Below the pieces are notes generated by a model. It was given only the letters and a program-made list of their open reading frames with translations. It was not told the origin of the DNA and did not search any database. The position numbers and the translations under genes are program-made. Positions 1-5,421 of a stretch of DNA of 8,383 nt are shown here, one piece after another; positions within the stretch are counted from its first letter, which is position 1, and the number at the start of each line of letters is the position of its first letter. The stretch is from Nitrososphaerales archaeon TH526 (GTDB taxonomy: Archaea; Thermoproteota; Nitrososphaeria; Nitrososphaerales; Nitrososphaeraceae). Location of the stretch: contig JAATVR010000037.1 of NCBI GenBank assembly GCA_014523665.1, forward strand, positions 1-8,383. The letters are read 5' to 3'.

Positions 1-203
1 GGCCCTAGACTATCGATAAGAATAAAGAATTCATCAACTGCATACTCCAATTGATAGGTTAGGATCTCCTTATAATATGAGGTCAATAGCCTTGATGGAT
101 ACTGTTCTGGGCCATATCGGATCAATATAGGTATGACAGGAATAAAATCCAAACCTTTATCGGAGTAGGGTAGTGACGAAATCTGTGTGACATGTGCATT
201 CAA
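1..203 (-). CDS. Partial hypothetical protein, 3' end outside window
   Basis: This is an open frame on the minus strand from a TTG at 203 down to the window edge, at least 67 residues with no stop. It is bounded upstream by an in-frame TAG. The sequence reads like protein: LDFIPVIPILIRYGPEQYP, followed by a Tyr/Leu-rich helical stretch and then VDEFFILIDSLG at the edge. No ATG is available in frame, so TTG 203 is the best start, though the true start could lie at a later TTG (152). A TATA-like TTATAC sits at 219-225, slightly close (22 bases) for a leaderless start at 203. I do not recognise the family. It could be a complete N-terminus or a fragment. Confidence 0.4.
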   Translation of the reverse strand, partial: MNAHVTQISSLPYSDKGLDFIPVIPILIRYGPEQYPSRLLTSYYKEILTYQLEYAVDEFFILIDSLG

Positions 204-271
204 AAATGTAACCTATCTGTATAAGTAGTAAGGTAAGTGCACCCCTCAACCGGCATTTGCCATCCTCTTTA

Positions 272-682
272 TCACTGACTCCATGGTCCAATGCCATGAA
301 TACTTTCAGCAGTAATGCGGGTAATGTATCCCTGTGGCGCTCCATCAGGAGCGAACGTTGTGCCTGGGGCGATATAGATCTGGGCTAGTTGGTTCACCAA
401 TTCGGGGGCACCACCCTCGGTAATTCTGGCACGACCATTAATCACAAGATAATTATCTAGTCCATCAGTTTTGCCGCCCGTCACCATTGAGAGTGCAACC
501 CGGGCATCGCGTTGTATATTCTTCAATTTTTGGTATAGGTTCAGGTGAGCACAGACAATTTCATCGTCATCAAGGCCAACCCAGACGATAGAGACCTGAG
601 GACTCCCATCCTTGTTCAGTGTCACAAGATGAGCGAGATGGCCCGCGGTTAATGCCTGCCGCACTGTATCATTCAAAATCAA
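272..682 (-). CDS. PPOX-class F420-dependent oxidoreductase
   Basis: This is a 136-residue split-barrel flavin-fold protein of the PNPOx-like superfamily, of usual length for the F420-dependent PPOX class. The family binds F420 (or FMN) and reduces small organic substrates in the cytoplasm; the substrate here cannot be told. Visible hallmarks are the first strands HLVTLNKDGSPQVSIVWV (residues 18-35), the KNIQRDARVALS cofactor-binding segment (54-65) and the LVINGRARITEGG strand after it. The start is TTG at 682: an in-frame TGA lies just upstream, and a TATA box (703-709) sits 27 bases before it, giving a leaderless transcript. A GGATC upstream could act as a weak ribosome site. GC is about 51% over 361-660 against roughly a third in neighbouring stretches, which suggests acquisition from a GC-richer donor. 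The family call is strong; F420 rather than FMN use is inferred from similarity. Confidence 0.85.
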   Translation of the reverse strand: MILNDTVRQALTAGHLAHLVTLNKDGSPQVSIVWVGLDDDEIVCAHLNLYQKLKNIQRDARVALSMVTGGKTDGLDNYLVINGRARITEGGAPELVNQLAQIYIAPGTTFAPDGAPQGYITRITAESIHGIGPWSQ

Positions 683-702
683 TAACGATCAGATCCTTTC
701 AT

Positions 703-709
703 GTATAAT
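703..709 (-). promoter_or_regulatory. TATA box of the F420 oxidoreductase
   Basis: Reading the minus strand, ATTATAC lies 27 bases upstream of the TTG start at 682. This is the spacing expected of an archaeal TATA box driving a leaderless mRNA. It supports TTG as the start and shows that the GC-rich gene uses a host-like promoter. Confidence 0.5.
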
Positions 710-1217
710 TGATATTAGTATAAAGGGATGACTGATCATGCAAAGACTGTTATTCATGTGAGTTAAGAAAAAAGCAAAATAGGGCAGCTACAATATTAAT
801 GTCGTCCTAACTATGTGATCTATCGTCAAAAGGGTCTTAAACCATAAATTCATAATTAGCTAGAATAAATCCATCAGATTTCTTACTTCTTATTTCAACC
901 ATGTTTTCTCATAATTCTTAATTAACGATGCCGCAAGATCTGAAATTAAGATCTAAGGATGTAGACATTGATGAAATAGGGTTTCTAATGGTTTACCGTG
1001 TATTACAACTCCCGATTTCCTCGCCTCCAGAAAATGTTACGCTGGCGACTACCAAGAACGGGAGATAGGACCTCCATCTGCGGTGTAACCGATTGACAAT
1101 TACTTTACCATTAAGATATATGTCTTCATTGTAGATTGCAACATAAACTGATAGATGTATTGCGGTGGATACATCTAGTGGAAATGACACATAGACAAGA
1201 ACTCAAATTAAAAAGCT
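710..1217. other. Long AT-rich spacer, mostly featureless
   Basis: About 500 bases between the oxidoreductase promoter and the P-II promoter. I see no RNA gene, repeat or recognisable protein in 710-992. The remainder holds only a weak 65-codon minus-strand frame (993-1190), listed separately. Such long spacers are common in this group of archaea. Confidence 0.5.
993..1190 (-). CDS. Possible small hypothetical protein
   Basis: This is a 65-codon frame starting with GTG at 1190 and ending at TAA. The middle (VYVAIYNEDIYLNGKVIVN) reads like a beta-strand-rich protein fragment, but I recognise no family, and the tail (GGEEIGSCNTR) looks arbitrary. In its favour, a symmetrical TATA-like TTATAT at 1218-1223 lies about 30 bases upstream of the GTG and could serve it and the divergent P-II gene. 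Against it are its short length, GTG start and lack of motifs. It may be a remnant of a longer gene or a chance frame. Confidence 0.25.
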   Translation of the reverse strand: MSFPLDVSTAIHLSVYVAIYNEDIYLNGKVIVNRLHRRWRSYLPFLVVASVTFSGGEEIGSCNTR

Positions 1218-1223
1218 TATATC
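1218..1223 (+). promoter_or_regulatory. TATA box of the P-II gene
   Basis: TTATAT within aaaaagcttatatc, 29 bases upstream of the ATG at 1247, with an A-rich BRE-like stretch before it. The spacing fits a leaderless transcript. A T7 run (1231-1237) lies between box and start. The box is nearly symmetrical and also falls about 30 bases upstream of the divergent GTG at 1190. Confidence 0.55.
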
Positions 1224-1246
1224 AACCGACTTTTTTTAACACTATC

Positions 1247-1611
1247 ATGAAAAAGCTTGAAATAATAATACCTAACGGTAGGTTGCGAGATGTACATGAT
1301 GAATAATAACTCTAAATGTTGAAGGAATGAGTTATTATGGAATAGAAGGAAGTGGTAAGGTGAAAGTAGACCCCGTTGTTGCGGCTGAACATCCGACGCA
1401 GGCGAAGCCAGAATACATCTCGAGGACTAAAGTGGAGGTGGTCGTTAAAGATGACCAGGTCGAACGAATAATATCAAAGCTCAGAGAAAGGCTAAGCGAT
1501 GAACCGCAGGGAGGAAAAATATTTGTTGCAGATATTTCGCATGCAGCAGACATAGCAACAACTCAGAAGAACTCAGGTGCTCCTTTAAGGATAGGAGAAG
1601 ATGCAATATAA
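1247..1611 (+). pseudogene. P-II family regulator (GlnB/GlnK-like), frameshifted
   Basis: P-II proteins are trimeric cytoplasmic sensors of ATP/ADP and 2-oxoglutarate that control nitrogen uptake and assimilation. Codons from ATG 1247 give MKKLEIIIPNGRLRDVHD, the typical first strand and helix, and then hit stops. The protein resumes in another frame with NVEGMSYYGIEGSGKV at about 1315 and runs to the classic C-terminus GEDAI. Adding one base near 1302 (GATGAATAATA to GATGAAATAATA) joins the halves as HDEIITLNVEGMSYYG. The following Met then becomes residue 28, exactly its place in GlnB/GlnK, and the total is 121 residues. The B-loop GGKIFVADI is present. The T-loop lacks the uridylylated Tyr51 (Thr at that place), so control by uridylylation is unlikely. 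Either a recent pseudogene or a sequencing error in an A run. If only the 94-codon part from ATG 1327 were made, it would lack the first strand and helix. Confidence 0.85.
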
Positions 1612-1680
1612 GATTAGTCAAGGTACGTACTAGCTATACCAAAGCTTCAGGGAACTACGTTCAGGTGATAAGTCCAGTCT

Positions 1681-1836
1681 ATGATCAAGGGAAAGCTGAT
1701 GAATGTAACTCTAACAAGTGATCGATACAATGCAGCATGGGAACATGCTTGTAAAAATGCTGGATATACGCCAGATGAATGTGATGATTTCAAAAATAAT
1801 CCTGTCGATTTAGAGCATACAAGCCTACAAGTCTAG
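1681..1836 (+). CDS. Small hypothetical protein
   Basis: This is a 51-codon frame from ATG 1681 (or 45 codons from ATG 1699) to TAG 1834. It reads as plausible soluble protein, with NAAWEHACKNAGYTPDECDD in the middle and two cysteines 13 residues apart. It is acidic, with no membrane segment. It starts 69 bases after the P-II stop, on the same strand. There is no clear TATA box at the standard distance, only a weak TGATAAG about 32 bases before ATG 1699. I do not recognise the family. It could be a remnant of a longer gene, given its decayed neighbours. Confidence 0.35.
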   Translation: MIKGKLMNVTLTSDRYNAAWEHACKNAGYTPDECDDFKNNPVDLEHTSLQV

Positions 1837-1949
1837 TCTGATAAGTTCTTATGTCATAAATTGTTTCTAGAACTGTCTGAGACTTCGTTCGATTTAAAAT
1901 ACAATAGAAGTCAAAAATATACTAAGAATATATGTATTGAAGTCTGGTA

Positions 1950-2480
1950 TCAACTGATCTTCAATCTCTTGAGAAGAGAGGAATTCGCAATGACTGATAT
2001 CGAACTTAGAGCCATTGCTACGGCTGCAAATATTGGACTTATCAACCCTAATGCTGCTATTGGAATTCCTCCAGAATTATAGATCAGTGCCCAGAACAGG
2101 TTCTGCCTTATCTTTCTCATAGTTGCTCTACTTAGTTTGATTGCTCTTGCCACATCCATTATGTCATCTTTTATGAGGATTATTCCGCCGGTTTCTTTCG
2201 CTATATCTGAACCGCTGCCAATAGCTATTCCAATGTCAGCTTGTGCTAAAGCTGGAGCATCATTAATTCCATCTCCAACCATTGCAACTACCTTATTTTC
2301 TTTTGACTGAAGTTCCTTAATGACAGCTGCTTTTTCTTGTGGTAAGACATTTGCAATAACTCTGTTAATGCCTACCTTCTTTGCCACTGCATTAGCAGTT
2401 TTTTCGTTGTCTCCTGTTAACATAATCGTTTCGATACCAAGTATTGCAGCGGGTGAAGATTCTTTTAAGGTATCTGCACC
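1950..2480 (-). pseudogene. copA: Cu(I) P-type ATPase, C-terminal remnant
   Basis: These are the last 176 codons of a P1B-1 copper-exporting ATPase, which pumps Cu(I) out across the membrane. The frame begins GADTLKESSPAAILGIETI, carries the P-domain motifs MLTGDN and MVGDGINDAPALAQADIGIA, and ends with the last two membrane helices: LFWALIYNSGGIPIAALGL, with the Cu(I)-ligand YN pair, and MALSSISVIANS, with the M..SS motif. The C-terminus (LLKRLKIS) is natural. Missing are the metal-binding domain, the first six helices, the actuator domain and the phosphorylated DKTGT, roughly three quarters of the protein. In-frame homology stops at 2480, where a TAG and a 35-bp tandem duplication begin. 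Between ADTLKE and MLTGDN there are about five residues fewer than usual, a possible second deletion. It cannot work as a pump. Confidence 0.85.
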
Positions 2481-2481
2481 C

Positions 2482-2551
2482 TAAAATAACCAACGAAACT
2501 ACCTATAATACCACCATAAAATAACCAACGAAACTACCTATAATACCACCA
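2482..2551. repeat. Two perfect 35-bp direct tandem copies
   Basis: Positions 2482-2516 and 2517-2551 are identical 35-base units (starting taaaataaccaacgaaac). Because 35 is not a multiple of 3, the duplication shifts the minus-strand frame that crosses it. It abuts the end of ATPase homology at 2480, so it marks a rearrangement point. Confidence 0.9.
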
Positions 2552-2574
2552 ATGATCAAGCTCTTTTTCTCCAT
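2503..2574 (-). pseudogene. Start of a small glycine-rich membrane protein, disrupted
   Basis: From ATG 2574 on the minus strand the frame reads MEKKSLIIGGIIGSFVGYF and then stops after four more codons (TAG at 2505-2503). A short basic N-terminus followed by a GG..G...G membrane helix resembles glycine-zipper or YtxH-like small membrane proteins. The 35-bp duplication repeats the codons for the GGIIGSFVGYF segment out of frame, which causes the stop. With one copy removed, the frame would still end within a few codons at the junction with the ATPase fragment. The original 3' part is therefore gone, and two unrelated gene remnants are joined here. The family call is tentative. Confidence 0.45.
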
Positions 2575-2682
2575 ATCTATTAGCGATGACGTTCAAGATA
2601 TTTGCAATATATTTATCAGTACGAATGTAAATAAATGCAATAACTGCAATATCGATTGCTTAAACCAGTACCACATAACAAA

Positions 2683-2873
2683 ATGCAAATAAAGGAAAGA
2701 AGAGAGGATGTTTTGATGCTTCTTACCAAGGGCATGAAAGGCTACGAAATCGCCAAGGAATTGGGAGTTGATGATCAACTGTTAGTAGAGACATCCAGTA
2801 CTTAATTTCTCAATCACATAATTATCTGAACAACTTGGCTAAAGAAGGTCTTATTCGTACCCAAATCATATAA
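2683..2873 (+). pseudogene. HTH DNA-binding protein, frameshifted and truncated
   Basis: From ATG 2683 the frame gives MQIKERREDVLMLLTKGMKG and then YEIAKELGVD, the first helices of a homeodomain-like HTH. It then drifts to a stop at 2803. From about 2776 another frame continues as STVSRDIQYLISQSHNYL and NNLAKE, ending at TAA 2871. One missing base near 2773 (GAT GA TCA, expected GAT GNA TCA) restores GVD-x-STVSRDIQYL, a normal recognition helix. After NNLAKE the sequence becomes GLIRTQII and stops, whereas I would expect further helices in this archaeal family, so the 3' part also seems lost. The intact protein would have been a small transcription regulator or resolvase-like HTH protein. 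It is divergent from the membrane-protein remnant at 2574. Confidence 0.7.
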
Positions 2874-2969
2874 TTGATGCTACATTCATGTAGAATATGT
2901 AGTCATAAGTTCTTCAATGTGATAGCGGTATGATATAATAATAATAATATCTTGTTATTATCAACATAG

Positions 2970-3266
2970 CTCAAGTTGAGAACTCTCTCAGGGATAGTAA
3001 TAGCCATTGCTGTAGGGACAAAAGTTGTCGGATGTGGACTTCCCTCGATAATATTTTTGAAAGACAAGACGAAAGCGTTCAGGGTCGGAATTGGAATGAT
3101 CTCACGAGGCGAGGTGGGACTTATCGTGGCAGGTGTAGGTGTATCAGCCGGAGTATTATCTTCTGATACATATACTACGGTCATAATCATGGTCGCTCTT
3201 ACCACAATTATTACACCGATTTGGCTCAAAAGATCGTATAAGAAGGACAAGAAGATGATGCCCTAG
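2970..3266 (+). pseudogene. CPA2-type cation/proton antiporter, C-terminal remnant
   Basis: About 98 codons after an in-frame TAG (2967-2969) match the end of the membrane domain of KefB/NapA-type monovalent cation:H+ antiporters. Diagnostic parts are IAVGTKVVGCGLPSIIFLKD, RVGIGMISRGEVGLIVAGVG (the conserved G(M/L)xxRGEVG motif with its functional Arg-Gly-Glu) and two hydrophobic segments ending in IITPIWLKRSYKKDKK. The C-terminus looks natural and carries a basic tail. The N-terminal ten or so helices, including the ion-binding Asp region, are missing, so it cannot transport. The only in-frame starts are a TTG at 2976 and later minor codons, with no promoter. It lies on the same strand as the HTH remnant, with an AT-rich junction (2874-2969) between them. 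Confidence 0.8.
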
Positions 3267-3298
3267 CAGGATCTAGCGTGAACAAACCTGCGACTTGC

Positions 3299-3306
3299 TT
3301 TTTTTT
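3299..3306 (+). terminator. T8 run after the antiporter remnant
   Basis: A run of eight T lies 33 bases after the antiporter stop codon, preceded by a short GC-richer stretch (acctgcgacttgc). Oligo-T runs terminate archaeal RNA polymerase, so this is a likely original 3' end of the antiporter transcript. Confidence 0.45.
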
Positions 3307-3418
3307 AAAGGAGTTTTAAATCGTTTGAAACCTTTATTTTGACCTACATACCAATGCGTTACTATCTAGTTGATACCTGTACTGATCGAGGCACTTGCTT
3401 ATTCCTATTCGATAAACT

Positions 3419-3520
3419 ATGCAATATACATGTCATATTCAATGTACTAACCGTATTCAAACTACGGATGGATTGGATGCGTACCCCAAGGTTAAACAAG
3501 GATCGGAATTTCATCAGTAG
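3419..3520 (+). pseudogene. Possible DDE transposase scrap
   Basis: This is a 33-codon frame ending TTDGLDAYPKVKQGSEFHQ. The piece TDGLDAYPKV resembles the strand with the second catalytic Asp in DDE/integrase-core transposases (TDG..AYPK). Nothing else of a transposase, and no inverted terminal repeats, was found in 3267-3586, which is otherwise featureless. The match is ten residues long, so chance is quite possible. Confidence 0.2.
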
Positions 3521-3586
3521 TACATAAATAAATAGCCGATAATGAAAATAAGTAGCATCTATGAGGCAGTGCTATATAGCTACTCT

Positions 3587-4234
3587 CTATACTGTATGAG
3601 GTACATCTAATGTCTGAGATGATGACTCATTTAATTCTGCTTCTTTGGCTTCCAATTCGTTAATAGACAATTGAAGCTCATCTTCTCTCTTTTTTAATCC
3701 CAAAATTCGGTCGCAGAATTGTTGATAAATTTGGACTGTATTGGTTAATTCTGCTTTCCAAGAGTTCATTTGAGCTTCCAACGAATTCTTTTCCTCTTTG
3801 AGTCTGTCGAATTCTAATCTAACTCGAGGAAGATATCCGTTTGCGATCTTGAGCAGCTCTAATACTTCAGTATCGCACATTTCTGCATTTTGAACTAGTT
3901 TCACAAGATTCACATAAGGCCAAGGATTATCTTTGATCTGAAGATAAACCTTAGTGAATTCGGTGCATCCTAAAAGCATAAAGTATTCTTGATGAAGACG
4001 AATCACTTCATTCGCTTCGCGATTCAATTTTATGGCTACCTCTAAAGGGGTTTTCCTTTCTGAAAAAAGCCCAAATGCTCTAGAGGATATTGAGGTAGAT
4101 TCGTCTATTCCTGCCTTATTCAAAACTGCTTTAATCGTATTTGGAGACACACCTGCCTCTTTTGCAATCTCTCTATAAGTCTTCCCTTTTTCAGCTAAAG
4201 CTACGATAAGAGCCTCTTTTTGCTTTCTATCCAT
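3587..4234 (-). CDS. HTH plus coiled-coil protein of archaeal type
   Basis: This is a 215-residue intact protein. Residues 4-42 form a resolvase/homeodomain-like helix-turn-helix (KGKTYREIAKEAGVSPNTIK), so DNA binding is likely. Residues 72-137 form a conserved-looking helical core (RLHQEYFMLLGCTEF, then DNPWPYVNLVKLVQNAEM). Residues 138-203 form a long charged coiled coil (RLKEEKNSLEAQMNSWKAEL and onward) likely to drive dimerisation. The tail is Ser/Glu-rich. I recognise the pattern from ammonia-oxidising archaea, where it occurs in several copies; the function is unknown to me. ATG 4234 is preferred over the in-frame TTG at 4249 because a GGGG stretch lies five bases before it and a TATA-like GCTAAATC lies near -35. 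Composition matches the AT-rich background. It faces away from the decayed segment and has no operon partner. Confidence 0.75.
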   Translation of the reverse strand: MDRKQKEALIVALAEKGKTYREIAKEAGVSPNTIKAVLNKAGIDESTSISSRAFGLFSERKTPLEVAIKLNREANEVIRLHQEYFMLLGCTEFTKVYLQIKDNPWPYVNLVKLVQNAEMCDTEVLELLKIANGYLPRVRLEFDRLKEEKNSLEAQMNSWKAELTNTVQIYQQFCDRILGLKKREDELQLSINELEAKEAELNESSSQTLDVPHTV

Positions 4235-4249
4235 TGTCCCCTGAATCAA

Positions 4250-4658
4250 TTATAGCTACAATGATTTAGCTTTTGTTATCTTGTGTTATTGTGTGAAAAT
4301 AGTACGCTATTCCTTGGAATTTTCTATATCAGTCTGGTATCGAAATGAGCTCAATTTAGACACTATACTAAACCATCTCTTCCTTATCCAAATTTATGTC
4401 GACATTGGACCTGAGTTTCCATATTGCAAACAAAACTGATTAAAAATCTCTTTGTAACTATATGTATGGCTAATTTGGTAATCAACTTTCCTGGAGCAGA
4501 GGGTACTAACCTTACTATTCTCCTAGGCGTTAAATATCATCATTGCATTAGCTTATTTATGTATATTATAATATCATAAAATCAACACAATCAATCGGGC
4601 TAACGGTAAAAAGGAATATCGCTGAGGCTTTAACGGTTCAGTTTAAAATAGAAAATAG
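4250..4658. other. Intergenic stretch, no gene seen
   Basis: About 400 bases upstream of the HTH gene. Apart from the HTH promoter at its left end I find no RNA gene or repeat. A 37-codon plus-strand frame from ATG 4466 (MANLVINFPGAEGTNLTILL at its start) is the only protein-like reading, and it lacks other support. Confidence 0.4.
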
Positions 4659-4817
4659 CTAATAGAATACACCAAAACTCATGTCTCTAACCATCTTTCT
4701 TAGCTCTTCTGGACTATGCTCTTGCATCATCTCTTCATAGATCCTATTATCGAAGTATTTGTTTACTGAATTAACAACTAGATCCTTAAATCGATCTTTT
4801 ATTCCCTCTTTTTGCAT
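4659..4817 (-). CDS. Small hypothetical protein with own promoter
   Basis: This is a 52-residue protein from ATG 4817 to TAG at 4659. It is highly charged and helical: KEGIKDRFKDLVVNSVNKYF, then EEMMQEHSPEELRKMVRDMS, ending in the aromatic FGVFY. There are no cysteines, signal peptide or membrane segment. An in-frame TAA two codons before the ATG fixes the start. A clean TATAAG box lies 30 bases upstream (4842-4847), as for other leaderless genes here, which argues for a real expressed gene rather than a chance frame. The helical SPEELRKMVRDM segment suggests a small protein-protein interaction unit. I do not recognise the family. It lies tail-on toward the HTH gene, with 400 bases between. 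Confidence 0.5.
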   Translation of the reverse strand: MQKEGIKDRFKDLVVNSVNKYFDNRIYEEMMQEHSPEELRKMVRDMSFGVFY

Positions 4818-4841
4818 CGCTTAGGGACTGGCACTTATTAC

Positions 4842-4847
4842 CTTATA
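4842..4847 (-). promoter_or_regulatory. TATA box of the 52-residue gene
   Basis: Minus strand TATAAG, 30 bases before the ATG at 4817, the archaeal leaderless spacing. There is no Shine-Dalgarno sequence. Confidence 0.5.
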
Positions 4848-4985
4848 GCCGACAATCCAACACCCCCATACTTATTTTTAAAGGCATGGTGTACAAAGAC
4901 ATCGTGGATGGTCTATTTATTCACAGCCAGACTTAGAAAAGTTTGAAAGTGAATATAGGAGATCTTCTCTCACTAAGGTACCTCC

Positions 4986-5396
4986 TTGTTAGGCGTAGGA
5001 AAATCCGAAGAAGCTATAACTTGTTTTGACAAAGCACTGAAGCTTAATCCAAATGAAACCAATGCATTGTATAATAAAGGTAATGTTCTTGTTAAATTAG
5101 GAAAATTTGGAGATGCTATGAATGCCTATCAGAGGTTGCTAAACATTGACTCACGTAGTGTGAATGTTTGGGTAGGAAAAGGTAATTTACATTGTTATCA
5201 GGATGAATACAGTGAAGCTGTTGACTGCTATGATCATGCGCTAAATATTGATTCGAATCTTGGTTACGCATGGTATAACAAAGGTCAAGCCCTCCTCAGA
5301 ATAGATAGAAGCAACGCGCGATATTGTTTCGATAAAGCAAAGAAGTTGGGGTTCAATATTAACTCTAAAGAAGGGGAATTACTCAAAAAAGTTTAA
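4986..5396 (+). CDS. TPR-repeat protein, N-terminally truncated
   Basis: This is a 136-codon frame from TTG 4986 made of tetratricopeptide repeats, a scaffold for protein-protein contacts. Repeat 1 is partial: helix A is missing and it begins LGVGKSEEAITCFDKALKLN. Repeats 2 (residues 25-58) and 3 (59-92) are complete 34-mers with W/Y-N-KGN and the A..CYDHAL, NID pattern. Repeat 4 (93-124) is short by a few residues in its turn. The tail is Lys-rich. An in-frame TAA at 4974 leaves only four codons before GVG, and there is no ATG. The protein therefore starts in the middle of a repeat, which suggests loss of the 5' part of a longer TPR gene. It might still be translated from TTG, with AAGG eight bases upstream as a weak ribosome site. 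The VOC gene follows 25 bases later on the same strand. Confidence 0.7.
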   Translation: MLGVGKSEEAITCFDKALKLNPNETNALYNKGNVLVKLGKFGDAMNAYQRLLNIDSRSVNVWVGKGNLHCYQDEYSEAVDCYDHALNIDSNLGYAWYNKGQALLRIDRSNARYCFDKAKKLGFNINSKEGELLKKV

Positions 5397-5397
5397 G
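5391..5397 (+). promoter_or_regulatory. TATA box of the VOC gene
   Basis: AAAAAAGTTTAAG (BRE-like A run plus TTTAAG) overlaps the TPR stop codon and lies about 30 bases before ATG 5422. It allows the VOC gene to be transcribed on its own as a leaderless mRNA. Confidence 0.45.
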
Positions 5398-5421
5398 AGC
5401 TCAGTTGACTGATTTCATATA

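Noticed and set aside
157..345. 62-codon minus-strand frame
   Set aside because: It overlaps the end of the F420 oxidoreductase and the partial left-edge gene in another frame, with no protein features.
1335..1553. 72-codon minus-strand frame
   Set aside because: Antisense of the P-II gene; its Ser/Thr-rich low-complexity content is typical of a shadow.
1861..2082. 73-codon plus-strand frame
   Set aside because: It lies mostly opposite the Cu-ATPase codons (1950-2082) and has no motif of its own, so it is an antisense shadow.
2593..2778. 61-codon hydrophobic minus-strand frame
   Set aside because: Its start overlaps the HTH remnant in antisense and it shows only Leu/Phe-rich chance composition.
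2941..2961. Seven-base A/T stem (ATAATAA / TTATTAT) before the antiporter remnant
   Set aside because: Only A-T pairs in an AT-repeat tract, so it is likely chance.
2903..3250. 115-codon minus-strand frame
   Set aside because: Antisense of the antiporter remnant, whose plus-strand protein is clearly recognisable.
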